Source of the DNA: CAMAVH01 sp035714115
GTDB lineage: Bacteria; Pseudomonadota; Alphaproteobacteria; SMXQ01
Reading direction: 5' to 3'
DNA: 64,000 nucleotides
NCBI GenBank assembly: GCA_035714115.1
Contig: DASTMO010000020.1
Location: 8,689 to 72,688, forward strand
The position numbers and the translations under genes were made by a program. This document shows positions 1 through 7,864 of the stretch, in pieces; position 1 is the stretch's first letter; each line of letters begins with the position of its first letter. The notes under the pieces were generated by a model. It was not told where the DNA came from. It ran no database searches and saw only the letters and a list, made by a program, of their open reading frames with translations.

Positions 1-63
1 GGCATAGGCGAGGGACAGAGCCGCGGCGGCGGACAGAATCGGGGCGGCGCTCGAAAGGCGCAT
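1..63 (-). CDS. N-terminus of an unidentified exported protein (partial)
   Basis: Only the first 21 codons are inside the window; the gene continues off the left edge. The ATG at 61-63 (minus strand) is preceded by an AGGGAG ribosome-binding site about 5 nt upstream. The visible peptide starts Met-Arg-Leu and continues as a hydrophobic Ala/Leu/Ser-rich stretch, which looks like a signal peptide. The product cannot be named from this fragment. It is separated from the next minus-strand gene by about 70 bp. Confidence 0.6.
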   Translation of the reverse strand, partial: MRLSSAAPILSAAAALSLAYA

Positions 64-132
64 GGATATCTCCCTGTTTATGGAATGCGGCGATATAGCC
101 GCTTGGGAGCAATTATCCGATGTGGGGGGCGG

Positions 133-213
133 TCAGATCAAGCCCTTCACCCACTTCACCATGTCGGGCATGGCGTCGCGCATGATGGAATTGTGATCGC
201 CGGGAATTTCCGA
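133..213 (-). other. In-frame coding continuation after an amber codon (hydrolase C-terminus)
   Basis: Directly after the TAG at 214-216 the same minus-strand frame stays open for 26 codons and ends at TGA (133-135). It encodes the peptide SEIPGDHNSIM followed by a short amphipathic helix-like tail. A Gly-Asp-His-Asn/Ser context close to the C-terminus is where alpha/beta hydrolases carry the catalytic histidine. The upstream ORF has a nucleophile Ser but no obvious catalytic His near its end. I read this as the genuine C-terminus, cut off by a nonsense mutation, a base error, or a suppressed stop. Confidence 0.6.
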
Positions 214-1056
214 CTAGACGCTTTTCGGATTCTCCGGCAGGCGGTCGAAGCTCTGCCGCTTGCCGCCGCCCGCCGGATCGCGCGAGCCGACGCCCCAATA
301 GACCGGCAGCCGGCTCTGCGGCAGCGCCTTGCGCAGGCTGGGGAAGACCTCGGGATCGTGGAAGTCGGCATAGACCTCGGCGCGCATCTCGTAGCTCTCG
401 ATGACGGCCTTCTCGCCCGAGGTGTTGGAGCCTTCGAAGCGCGTCATCTCGCCGCCCTTGCCCTCGGCGACGAGCGCCTTGGCTTTGCGCAGCGACGGGA
501 TGATCGTGTTCCAGAAGGGCGAGGTCGGCGGGAAGAGGTCGAGCATGTGGCCCGGGCTGGTCAGCAGCTTGCCGACGACGTAATCGGGCGCGTCGGCCGG
601 ATGCCAGCCGAGCGAGAAGGCGGCGCCCATGCTCTGGCCGCCGACCACGACTTTCTTCGCGCCGTTCTCGGAGGCGAGCGCGACCAATTCGTCGAGCGCG
701 GCCTGGGCGTCGGCGAGCGTACCGTTCCACTTGCGGCTCCACGGCATCGACGGCTCGTAGACGGTGACGCCTTCGTTGGCGAAGCTGCGCGCGAAGGTCC
801 GCATGGCCGGCGAATCGTTCGCGCCGTTCTTGCCGTGCATGAAGACCAGCGCGATGGGCAGCAGCTTGGCCTCGCCGTCGGGCTTGTAGACGTCGTAGGC
901 GAGCTTGTAGCCGGTCGAGACGGCGAGCGTCTCAGCGCGAACGGGGCCGGCGAAGATCAGGAAGGCGGCGAGGGCCAGGGCGATGAGATAGAGCCCGGTC
1001 AGCATCGCGCCGAGCCAGCGGCGCGTCATCGCGCGTTCGTCGCGGATATCGTCCAT
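214..1056 (-). CDS. Alpha/beta hydrolase, apparently truncated by in-frame TAG
   Basis: Predicted 280-aa membrane-anchored or exported alpha/beta hydrolase. Residues 14-41 form a hydrophobic segment ending Ala-Glu, suggesting a signal peptide or anchor. The oxyanion-hole region follows VFMHGKNG (about 71-78). The nucleophile elbow GGQSMGA places the serine at residue 142. An Asp in a GSRDP context lies about 25 residues before the stop. The expected catalytic histidine is missing before the TAG but present in the same frame just beyond it. The enzyme as annotated may therefore be inactive, or the stop may be a sequencing artefact or be read through. The substrate is unknown. It stands alone on the minus strand, divergent from the alginate-lyase-like gene. 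Confidence 0.75.
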   Translation of the reverse strand: MDDIRDERAMTRRWLGAMLTGLYLIALALAAFLIFAGPVRAETLAVSTGYKLAYDVYKPDGEAKLLPIALVFMHGKNGANDSPAMRTFARSFANEGVTVYEPSMPWSRKWNGTLADAQAALDELVALASENGAKKVVVGGQSMGAAFSLGWHPADAPDYVVGKLLTSPGHMLDLFPPTSPFWNTIIPSLRKAKALVAEGKGGEMTRFEGSNTSGEKAVIESYEMRAEVYADFHDPEVFPSLRKALPQSRLPVYWGVGSRDPAGGGKRQSFDRLPENPKSV

Positions 1057-1146
1057 GGACGTTTCCCCCGAAAGTCAGAACGACGCGATTTTACGGCAAG
1101 CGGCGGCCGCTCGCCAAGGGCCGGCGCGGCGCGCTAGACTGGCGGC

Positions 1147-2211
1147 ATGATGCGACGCAGTCTCATCGCCTGGGCCTTCCTATCGCTGTCGGCATCGCCG
1201 CTGTCGGCGCAAGGCTTGGTCTCGCCCATTAGCACCGACCACGCGCCCTATGCCGGCGCGAACGCCGCCTGCAAGCCGGCGCCGACGCCGGTGCTGAGCC
1301 TGAAGTCGCAGCCCTATTACAGCGACAGCAGCTATTCCAAGGTCGATCCCGAGGCCTTCAAGCGCGAGCAGGAGGCGGCCAAGCCGCTCGACGACTTCCT
1401 GCGCGTGGTGCAATCGGCCGCCACCGACCATCGGCGCGGCAAGCCCGGCGCGGCGGCCTGCGCGCTCAAAGCGCTCGACGACTGGGCGGCGGTCAAGGCG
1501 CTGCTCGGCGAGTTCACCCAGCAGGGCGGCTTCCAGCGCAAATGGACCGTCGGCGGCGCGGCGCTCGCCTATCTCGGCATCCGCGACGCGGAGGGATTGG
1601 ACGCCGACATGAAAGCGCGCGTCGCCGCTTGGCTCGGGGAAGTCGGCCGCGCCGTGCGGCCCTATTACGACAAGCGTCCGGCAGCCAACCGCAACAACCA
1701 CGATTATTGGGCGGCGCTGTCGGTCGCCGCGACCGGCCTCGCCGCCAATGATCGCGCCATGGTCGAATGGGGCGTCGCGCGCCTGAGGCTCGGCCTGTCG
1801 GACATCGCCGCCGATGGCTCTTTGCCGCGCGAGATCGCGCGCAAGCAGATGGCGCTGCATTACCAATTGTTCAGCCTGCCGCCGCTGGCGGCGGTGGCGC
1901 GCATCGCCGAGGTCAACGGCATGGGCCTGAACGAGAAAGAGCAAGCCGCGCTCGACCGCCTGGCGCGCTTCACCTTCGCCGCGACGCAGGACCAGACGGA
2001 AATCAATCGCTTGGCGGGAATCGCGCAGGACGATCCGATGCTGCGCGGCCGCCCGGCGCTGGTGCAGGGCGTCGGCATCGAGCTGTGGCTGTTGACCAAG
2101 CCCGGCGGCGCGGCAGCTGAGCGGGAAATCGACGCGGCGCTCCAGCCGTTCCGGCCCTATCGCATGAGCTGGCTCGGCGGCGACGTCGCGGCTTTGTGGG
2201 CCGCGCGTTAA
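1147..2211 (+). CDS. Alginate lyase family protein (PL5, AlgL-like)
   Basis: A 354-aa periplasmic protein with a signal peptide (residues 1-21, ending SPLSAQ). It resembles poly(beta-D-mannuronate) lyases of family PL5, which cleave alginate by beta-elimination inside an alpha/alpha barrel. The family hallmark is the NNHDYW motif at 183-188, including the catalytic-region His185. A second conserved stretch with Leu-Pro-x-Glu and Arg-Lys-Gln precedes a HYQ motif at about 223-240, as in AlgL. There are no alginate biosynthesis genes next to it, so the role could be scavenging or turnover of a related polyuronate. Two adjacent Met codons (1147, 1150) make the start ambiguous by one residue. Confidence 0.8.
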   Translation: MMRRSLIAWAFLSLSASPLSAQGLVSPISTDHAPYAGANAACKPAPTPVLSLKSQPYYSDSSYSKVDPEAFKREQEAAKPLDDFLRVVQSAATDHRRGKPGAAACALKALDDWAAVKALLGEFTQQGGFQRKWTVGGAALAYLGIRDAEGLDADMKARVAAWLGEVGRAVRPYYDKRPAANRNNHDYWAALSVAATGLAANDRAMVEWGVARLRLGLSDIAADGSLPREIARKQMALHYQLFSLPPLAAVARIAEVNGMGLNEKEQAALDRLARFTFAATQDQTEINRLAGIAQDDPMLRGRPALVQGVGIELWLLTKPGGAAAEREIDAALQPFRPYRMSWLGGDVAALWAAR

Positions 2212-2263
2212 ACAAAGTCGCCCCTTTGGGCAGCGCTTTGAACGGAAACGTCTGCGCCGGCCG

Positions 2264-4057
2264 TCAGAACAGTCGGGCGAGGTTTTCGGGCTCGGTCGGG
2301 CGGCCATAGAGGAAGCCTTGCACGGCGTCGCAGCCCCAGACGGTGAGCAGGTCGGCCTGGCCTTGCTGCTCGACGCCTTCGGCGACGACATGCAGGCCGA
2401 TGTCGTGCGCCATCAGCACGATGTTGCGGACCAGGGCTTGGCCTTTATGGCTGTCGAGCCGGTCGATGAAGCGCTTGTCGATTTTCAGCGAATCGAAGGG
2501 CAAGTCGAACAGGTAGCCGAGCGAGGAGTATCCCGTGCCGAAATCGTCGAGCGTGCAGGTCATGCCGCGGTCATGCAGCTCGACGATGAAATCGCGCGTG
2601 GCGCGCGCGTCCTGCATCGCGGCGGTCTCGGTGATTTCCAGCTCGATCAGCTCGCCGGGAATGCCGGCCTCGGCCGGCGCCGCGAGCACGGTCTTGACCG
2701 CTTCGGGCGACAGGATCTGGCGCATCGAGACGTTGACCGCGACGGGGTGGGACGACAGTCCGTCGCGTCGCCATCTGGCGATCTGCGCGCAGGCGGCGCG
2801 GACGGCCCAGCCGCCCACTTCCGCGATCATGCCAGCCTCCTCGGCGATGGGGATGAACTCGCCGGGCATCACCAGGCCCAGCTTGGGGCTGTGCCAGCGC
2901 AGCAGCGCTTCGCTGCCGAGCATGCGGCGGCCGCGCGCGTCGAACTTCGGCTGATAGATCAGGCAAAACTCGTCGTGTTTGGCCGCGTCGATCAGGCCGT
3001 CCTCGATGGCCTGGCGGCGGCGCGAGCGCTCGGACAGAGAGGCGCTGTAGAAGACCGAAAGCTTGTCGCGCGGCAGGTCGGCGCCGACATGGGTCGCGGC
3101 CTCGGCGCGCAGCATCAGCGCTTCGATGTCGTCGCCGTCGACGGGATAAAGCGCGATGCCGATGCCGAAGCGCAGCACGCGGCGCTGGCCGCCGACGAGA
3201 TAGGCCGGGGCGAGCGCGTCGGCGATCGCCGAAATCTGGCTCTGCAGGCTGTCGCGCTTGTCGTCCGACATGTCGCCGCCGCGGCCGTTGAGCAGCACGC
3301 CGACATAGAAGCGCTCGCCGCGCTCGCGCGCCACGATGTCGCCGGCGCGGACCGCGCCGCGCAGCCTGTCCGCCACCGCTTGCAGCACTTCGCCGCTTTC
3401 GCGATAGCTGATGGATTCGGTCAGCCGGCCCCAGTGCTGCACGGTGATGGCGATGATGGCGGCGCGCGGCGCGCTGGCCTCGGGACCGCTGTCGTGACCG
3501 CTCTCCGCTCCGGCGATCGAATGGGCCAGCTGCTCGACGAAAGCGGTGTGGGTCAAAAGCCCGGTCGAGCGGTCGTAGTTGGATTGCTGGAACAACTCCT
3601 GTTCGTGATGCGCGAGCAGGGTGCGGTAAAAGCGCGTCTCCAGCGTGGCGGCGACGGCTTGGGCGACGCCGGGGAGCAGATCGGCATAAGGCGCGAAGGC
3701 GGCCTCGTCGGCGACGCGCAGGATGAGCGCGCCGAACAGATGGTCGCCGCCGCGCAATGGCAGGGCGCGCAGACCGTCGGCGACGGCGAGAGGCGCCATA
3801 TCGCCGCCCGCCGGCGCGTCGAACAAGGCTTCATAGCGCGCCGCGAGCGCCTCCAGGCTGGGATCGGGCGGCAGCACCTGGCCGCGCAGGCAAAGATGGG
3901 CGGCGGCGACGCCGGGCACTTCGGCAAGCGCGCGCGCGACGGCCTCGCCCATGTCGCGTTCGTCGCCGATCCGCTGTTGCAGCCGCAGCAGCAGGCCGAG
4001 CACATCGGCCATGGCCGTGCGCGGCGCAGCCCGCCTGAACAATTGGGACACGTTCAT
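2264..4057 (-). CDS. c-di-GMP phosphodiesterase: GAF-like, degenerate GGDEF, intact EAL
   Basis: A 597-aa cytoplasmic protein. The start at 4057 is chosen because the longer in-frame extension upstream looks non-coding. Residues 20-150 look like a GAF-type sensor. A GGDEF-fold domain (about 160-340) has its signature replaced by RERGERF (244-250), so diguanylate cyclase activity is unlikely and a GTP-binding or regulatory role is possible. The EAL domain (about 345-597) keeps the catalytic set: EALLRW (383-388), Asn442, the EITE acidic pair (474-477), DDFGTG (504-509), Lys525 and Glu560. I therefore predict hydrolysis of c-di-GMP. It is an isolated gene ending just beyond the alginate-lyase gene, and both point to a link with surface lifestyle, though that is only inference. 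Confidence 0.88.
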   Translation of the reverse strand: MNVSQLFRRAAPRTAMADVLGLLLRLQQRIGDERDMGEAVARALAEVPGVAAAHLCLRGQVLPPDPSLEALAARYEALFDAPAGGDMAPLAVADGLRALPLRGGDHLFGALILRVADEAAFAPYADLLPGVAQAVAATLETRFYRTLLAHHEQELFQQSNYDRSTGLLTHTAFVEQLAHSIAGAESGHDSGPEASAPRAAIIAITVQHWGRLTESISYRESGEVLQAVADRLRGAVRAGDIVARERGERFYVGVLLNGRGGDMSDDKRDSLQSQISAIADALAPAYLVGGQRRVLRFGIGIALYPVDGDDIEALMLRAEAATHVGADLPRDKLSVFYSASLSERSRRRQAIEDGLIDAAKHDEFCLIYQPKFDARGRRMLGSEALLRWHSPKLGLVMPGEFIPIAEEAGMIAEVGGWAVRAACAQIARWRRDGLSSHPVAVNVSMRQILSPEAVKTVLAAPAEAGIPGELIELEITETAAMQDARATRDFIVELHDRGMTCTLDDFGTGYSSLGYLFDLPFDSLKIDKRFIDRLDSHKGQALVRNIVLMAHDIGLHVVAEGVEQQGQADLLTVWGCDAVQGFLYGRPTEPENLARLF

Positions 4058-4401
4058 GCGGATGCTTTCGCGGCGCCGCGCGCGCCCCTCACGGCAGTCC
4101 GCGCCGGCAAGGCCGGATATCCATTGTCGCCGCACATTTGCCCCTCCCGCTCCCCACGGTTTCGAGGTCCAGCGTCGTGCAGTCACTCCGGCAGGTCTTT
4201 GGACGCGCCGCCTTATTTTACATTGCTTGAATGCTAAACACGCGGCGCAGTTGTTGGCAATACGGCTCCTTTGCTAATTACCTGACTCATTTATATTTTT
4301 TTTCCAAGATGCAACCCGAAGTAGCAATGACTTCCTAAACACCCATAGGTTCGGAATGGCGGCGAACTTTTCCAAATGAACAAAACTTTCTTCTACAGCG
4401 A
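4058..4401. other. Intergenic, AT-richer leader of the EAL gene
   Basis: About 344 bp between the methyltransferase stop and the EAL-protein start. The part from about 4200 to 4330 is clearly more AT-rich than its surroundings, including a run of eight T around 4297, which fits promoter DNA. I see no credible ORF, no strong inverted repeat and no EcfG-type promoter here. Confidence 0.5.
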
Positions 4402-5175
4402 TCACGCCGGCATGGCGCGCAGCGTCATCGATTCGAGGCTGAAGCTGTTGTCTGCTTCGAGCTTCAGATAATCGCGCACCTCGGCTGGCGCCTGCGACAA
4501 CAAGGCCCGGATCGCGTCGGCCTGCACGGTTGGCGTCGCCATGCGCGCGAGCCAGGAGGCGAAGTCGAGACGCAAGCGGTGCATGTGCGTCTCGCCGACT
4601 TTGAATCCAGCGCGCGTTAAAGCGCTCTGCCATTCTTCCTGCGAATAATCGCGCTGATGCGACGGATCGCGCAGCAGCTCGACGCTCTGCATCCATGTGT
4701 CGCAAAGCTTGTCGGCCGGCGCGGCGATGTCGGCGAAGACGGCGACGCCGCTTGGCTTCAGCACGCGGCGCGCTTCCTTCAAGGCGGCGTCGAAGCCGCG
4801 CCAATGATGGGCGCTGTAGCGGCTCACCACCATGTCGAAGCTGGCATCATCGAAGGGCAGGGCTTCGACCGGGCCTTGCCGGGTCTCGATGTTGGCAAAG
4901 CCTTTGCTTTGCGCGGTGGCGCCGACGGCGCGCAGCATCTCCGCCGACAGATCGTAGGCGACGACCTCGCGCGCGTGCGGCGCCAGAGCGAAGGCGACAT
5001 GGCCGCCGCCGCAACCGAGATCGAGCGCGCGCGCCGGTTTATGTTCGGCGGCCCAGGCTTTGATGCGCGCGAGATCCTCGCCGCCGGCATGGACGGCGCT
5101 GGTCACATAGGCGTCGGCGCGCGGGCCGAATTGCGCGGCGACGAGTTGCTGCTGGTCTGGTGTCTGGGTGGTCAT
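4402..5175 (-). CDS. Class I SAM-dependent methyltransferase
   Basis: A 257-aa Methyltransf_11/UbiE-like enzyme. Motif I LDLGCGGGH (51-59) binds S-adenosylmethionine. The acidic loop follows VVAYDLSAEML (70-80), and motif II/III lies around EALPFDDASFD with a RYSAHHW segment. The substrate is unknown; small lipophilic or xenobiotic acceptors are typical of this group. An RBS (GGAGAG) lies just upstream of the ATG. About 65 bp upstream lies the 11-mer TATCCTGGTAT, which also occurs twice in front of the MmyB-type regulator gene 3 kb away. That suggests this gene is a target of that regulator (inference). Confidence 0.85.
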   Translation of the reverse strand: MTTQTPDQQQLVAAQFGPRADAYVTSAVHAGGEDLARIKAWAAEHKPARALDLGCGGGHVAFALAPHAREVVAYDLSAEMLRAVGATAQSKGFANIETRQGPVEALPFDDASFDMVVSRYSAHHWRGFDAALKEARRVLKPSGVAVFADIAAPADKLCDTWMQSVELLRDPSHQRDYSQEEWQSALTRAGFKVGETHMHRLRLDFASWLARMATPTVQADAIRALLSQAPAEVRDYLKLEADNSFSLESMTLRAMPA

Positions 5176-5220
5176 GGCTCTCTCCTGCGATGAGGAGGGC
5201 AGCGTCGCGCAAGCAGCCGG

Positions 5221-5237
5221 CCGTCACAAGGTGACGG
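5221..5237. repeat. Perfect inverted repeat upstream of methyltransferase
   Basis: CCGTCAC-AAG-GTGACGG, a 7-bp stem with a 3-nt loop, lies 46 bp upstream of the methyltransferase start and 22 bp downstream of the mipA stop. No T-tract follows on either strand, so an operator or a weak mipA terminator are both possible. Confidence 0.45.
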
Positions 5238-5239
5238 CT

Positions 5240-5250
5240 TATCCTGGTAT
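5240..5250. promoter_or_regulatory. Candidate operator TATCCTGGTAT (copy 3)
   Basis: This 11-mer is identical to the copy at 8317-8327 and one base different (central T/A) from the copy at 8295-8305. It lies about 65 bp upstream of the methyltransferase start. It is proposed as a binding site of the XRE/MmyB-type regulator encoded at 8337-9152. Confidence 0.45.
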
Positions 5251-5258
5251 CGGAACTG

Positions 5259-6053
5259 CTAGAACGTGTAGGACAGCGTCAGGCCGGTGCGGATCTGGTT
5301 GGCCGAGCCTTCGCGGTCGACGATCTGGCTGTCGGCGGCGTCGCCGAGCAGGCGCGTATAGCCGAGGAAGCCGCCAAGCGCCCAGTTCTCCGTCAGCCCA
5401 TAGGTCAGGCCGAGGGTGAGGCCGGCATCCTTGAAGCCGGCGTCGGCATCCTGCGCGGCATAGCCGCTGCGCGCCGCTTGCGACGGCGTGACGCCGAAAT
5501 AGCTCTGCATGTAGCTGTCGTCGGCGTAGGTGACGCCGGCGGAAACGCGCGCACCGAGGCGCGGCGTGAAACGGAAGCCGTAGCCGCCGCTCACTTCGGC
5601 GATCAAGCCGTCATGGCCGTCGGCGACGTCCTGCATGACCGACAACTCGCCCGACCAGGCGCCGACGCCGTAGCCGACGAAGCCGCCGACCTCGACGCTG
5701 GGATCCACGTCGCCGAGGCCGCGCAGCGCGGCGTTGTCGTCCTGGTCGCGGCCGAACACGTAGCGGGCGCGCGGGCCGGCCTTCCAATTGCTGCCGGGGC
5801 TGATGGCGCGCATGGCGTCGTAGCTCAGCGCCGTGTTCTTGAGCACGAGCGCGTCGCGATAGTTGATCTCGATGTCGGGGATCGGCTTGAACTCGTAATC
5901 GTCCGAGCCTTGGTAGTCTGGCGCGAGCATGGCGCCTCCGCCGACCTTCACTTTCCAGTCCCAATGGCCATCGGCATCTTGCGCGAAGGCGTTCGATGCG
6001 GCGGCGGCTGAGAAAGCGGCGGCGAGAATGGCGAGGCGCAGGCTGGTCGACAT
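5259..6053 (-). CDS. MipA/OmpV family outer membrane protein
   Basis: A 264-aa outer-membrane beta-barrel protein. The signal peptide (1-24) ends AFAQ. The mature chain opens with a Trp-Lys-Val-Lys-Val-Gly-Gly-Gly strand and a YQGSDDYEF/PIPDIEINYRD segment characteristic of the MipA/OmpV family. Alternating aromatic and hydrophobic strands run to the C-terminus, which ends in Phe as barrel proteins recognised by BamA do. MipA links lytic transglycosylase and PBP1b in E. coli, while other members are stress- or antibiotic-responsive. An RBS GGAGATGTC precedes the ATG. A perfect EcfG-type promoter (6078-6102) ends 25 bp before the start, so stress control is likely. Confidence 0.9.
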   Translation of the reverse strand: MSTSLRLAILAAAFSAAAASNAFAQDADGHWDWKVKVGGGAMLAPDYQGSDDYEFKPIPDIEINYRDALVLKNTALSYDAMRAISPGSNWKAGPRARYVFGRDQDDNAALRGLGDVDPSVEVGGFVGYGVGAWSGELSVMQDVADGHDGLIAEVSGGYGFRFTPRLGARVSAGVTYADDSYMQSYFGVTPSQAARSGYAAQDADAGFKDAGLTLGLTYGLTENWALGGFLGYTRLLGDAADSQIVDREGSANQIRTGLTLSYTF

Positions 6054-6077
6054 GACATCTCCGTGAACTCGCTAGTG

Positions 6078-6102
6078 AACGCCGAGCAAAGGCGCGGGTT
6101 CC
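6078..6102 (-). promoter_or_regulatory. EcfG-type promoter for mipA/ompV
   Basis: On the minus strand GGAAC (6102-6098) is followed by 16 nt and then CGTT (6081-6078), an exact match to the alphaproteobacterial general-stress promoter. The ATG of the MipA gene lies 25 bp downstream. Confidence 0.75.
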
Positions 6103-6194
6103 GCGCACGCGCGCGTTCGTGAGCCGTCATTAATCAGGGCCAGGATTTTGAAAAAATGCCATATTGCCGCCTTCACAGAGGAGATGACCCCCCT

Positions 6195-6722
6195 ATGAAG
6201 AAGTCCCGTACGGTAAAATTGGCCCTTCTTGGCGGCGCCAGCCTGGCTTTGGCGGCGTGCGACGACAACAGCGGCCCGCCCAACGACGCGCGCTACTTCG
6301 CCGACGCGAAGGAATGCGCCGCGATCTACGACGACGCGTCCTGCCGCGAATCGGCGCGCGCGAGCGAGCAGACCCATCTGGCGCAAGCGCCCAAGTTCGG
6401 CCGCAAGGAAGAGTGCGAGCAGGAATTCGGCGCCGGCAACTGCGAGACCCGCCAATCGGCCGGCGGCGGCAGCTACTTCATGCCGCTGCTCATGGGCTAC
6501 ATGATGGGCAACATGATGGGCGGCAACCGCTTCAACGAGCCGGTCTATCGCGACCGCCAGGGCAACGCCGTGATGAACAGCGGCGGGCGCGCCTACAACG
6601 TCGGCAGCTTCGGCGCGACGGCGGGGCGGACGGCGGCGAGCTTCCGTCCGGCGGCGCCGACGCAGATCGCGCGCGGCGGCTTCGGCGCGGGCGCGGCGAA
6701 GTTCGGCAGCATCGGCAGCTGA
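6195..6722 (+). CDS. YgiB-like DUF1190 lipoprotein
   Basis: A 175-aa lipoprotein. The start MKKSR is preferred over an upstream in-frame ATG because the AGAGGAG ribosome-binding site lies just before it. The lipobox is LALAAC with acylated Cys22. The mature part contains Phe-x-Asp/Glu-Cys repeats typical of DUF1190 (Cys-containing segments around 37-75), a Met/Gly-rich hydrophobic patch (about 93-112), and a Gly/Ala-rich tail. Its stop is 3 nt from the GTG start of the GspS-like gene. The ygiB-ygiC gene order is widely conserved. The biochemical role is unknown; an envelope partner of the ATP-grasp protein is an inference. Confidence 0.85.
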   Translation: MKKSRTVKLALLGGASLALAACDDNSGPPNDARYFADAKECAAIYDDASCRESARASEQTHLAQAPKFGRKEECEQEFGAGNCETRQSAGGGSYFMPLLMGYMMGNMMGGNRFNEPVYRDRQGNAVMNSGGRAYNVGSFGATAGRTAASFRPAAPTQIARGGFGAGAAKFGSIGS

Positions 6723-6725
6723 GAC

Positions 6726-7856
6726 GTGCAGCGGCACAGCGTCACGCCTCGCCCCGACTGGCGCGAGCATGTCGAGCGCGACCTCGGCTTCGCCTTCCAC
6801 ACCATCGACGGCGCGCTCTATTGGGACGAGACGGCCTGCTACAGCTTCACGGCGGCGCAGGTCGACGAGCTCGAGGCGGCGACCAACGAGCTCGAGCAAA
6901 TGTCGCTCGCCCTGGTGGGCGACGTCATCTCGAAAGGCGAAGAGGCCTTCGAACGGCTGCGCATTCCGCGCGTCGCCTGGGACGCCATCGCCGGCAGCTG
7001 GCAGGCCGGCGAGAAGAATCTCTATGGCCGCTTCGATCTCGCTTATGACGGCGTCTCGCCGCCGCGCCTGCTGGAATACAACGCCGACACGCCGACGGCG
7101 CTGTTCGAGGCCGCCGTGGTGCAATGGGACTGGCTGCAGTCGCTCTGGCCCGAGCGCGACCAGTTCAACTCGATCCACGAACGGCTGATCGAGGCCTGGC
7201 GCAACTTCGGGCTGGGCGGCGCGCATCTGCATTTCTCCGCCGTGCGCAACCATCTGGAAGACGGCGGCACCGTCGATTATCTGCGCGACACGGCGATGCA
7301 GGCGGGTCTGCTGACCGACCGCATCGCCATCGAGGACATCGGCTGGGATGGCGCGCGCTTTCGCGATCTCGACGGCAACGCCATCGAGGCGCTGTTCAAG
7401 CTTTATCCCTGGGAATGGCTGGTCGAGGAGCCGTTCGGCGAACATCTCTTGAGCGGCGTGACCAAAGTGATCGAGCCGGCCTGGAAGATGGTGCTCTCCA
7501 ACAAAGCGTCGTTGGCGCTCTTGTGGGAGATGGCGCCCAACCATCCGAACCTGCTCGCCGCTTCGCTCGACGCCGGCGGCATCGCCGGCAAGCAGGCGCG
7601 CAAGCCGATCTACAGCCGCGAGGGCGGCAACGTGCAGCTGCTCGACGGCGGCAAGGTGCTGCAGGAGACCGGCGGCATCTATGGCGCGGAAGGCTTCGTC
7701 TACCAGGCCTACGCGCAGATTCCGTCGTTCGACGGCAACCATGCCGTCATCGGCTCCTGGGTCATCGCCAGCGAGGCCGCCGGCATCGGCATCCGCGAGG
7801 ACGTCAGCGCCATCACCAGCGACACCAGCCGTTTCGTGCCGCATTATTTCGAATAG
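6726..7856 (+). CDS. Glutathionylspermidine synthase-like ATP-grasp protein (YgiC family)
   Basis: A 376-aa protein homologous to the C-terminal synthetase domain of glutathionylspermidine synthase, without the N-terminal amidase. This ATP-grasp fold joins a carboxylate to an amine with ATP. Visible family features are the RPDW N-terminal motif, YGRFDLAYDG and LLEYNADTPTALFEA (about 98-125, acidic metal and ATP-site residues), and YPWEWLVEEPFGEHLL. The C-terminal part contains KPIYSREGGNV and a GSWVIASEAAGIGIRED segment. The real substrate of YgiC-type proteins is not established. A GTG start is used. It is the middle gene of a compact ygiB-ygiC-DUF350 operon. Confidence 0.88.
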   Translation: MQRHSVTPRPDWREHVERDLGFAFHTIDGALYWDETACYSFTAAQVDELEAATNELEQMSLALVGDVISKGEEAFERLRIPRVAWDAIAGSWQAGEKNLYGRFDLAYDGVSPPRLLEYNADTPTALFEAAVVQWDWLQSLWPERDQFNSIHERLIEAWRNFGLGGAHLHFSAVRNHLEDGGTVDYLRDTAMQAGLLTDRIAIEDIGWDGARFRDLDGNAIEALFKLYPWEWLVEEPFGEHLLSGVTKVIEPAWKMVLSNKASLALLWEMAPNHPNLLAASLDAGGIAGKQARKPIYSREGGNVQLLDGGKVLQETGGIYGAEGFVYQAYAQIPSFDGNHAVIGSWVIASEAAGIGIREDVSAITSDTSRFVPHYFE

Positions 7857-7864
7857 GGGACACC

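Noticed and set aside
1180..2391. Long open frames antisense to known genes throughout the window
   Set aside because: High GC content leaves opposite frames open. They are Arg/Ala/Gly-rich or His/Asp-rich, lack RBS and overlap well-supported genes.
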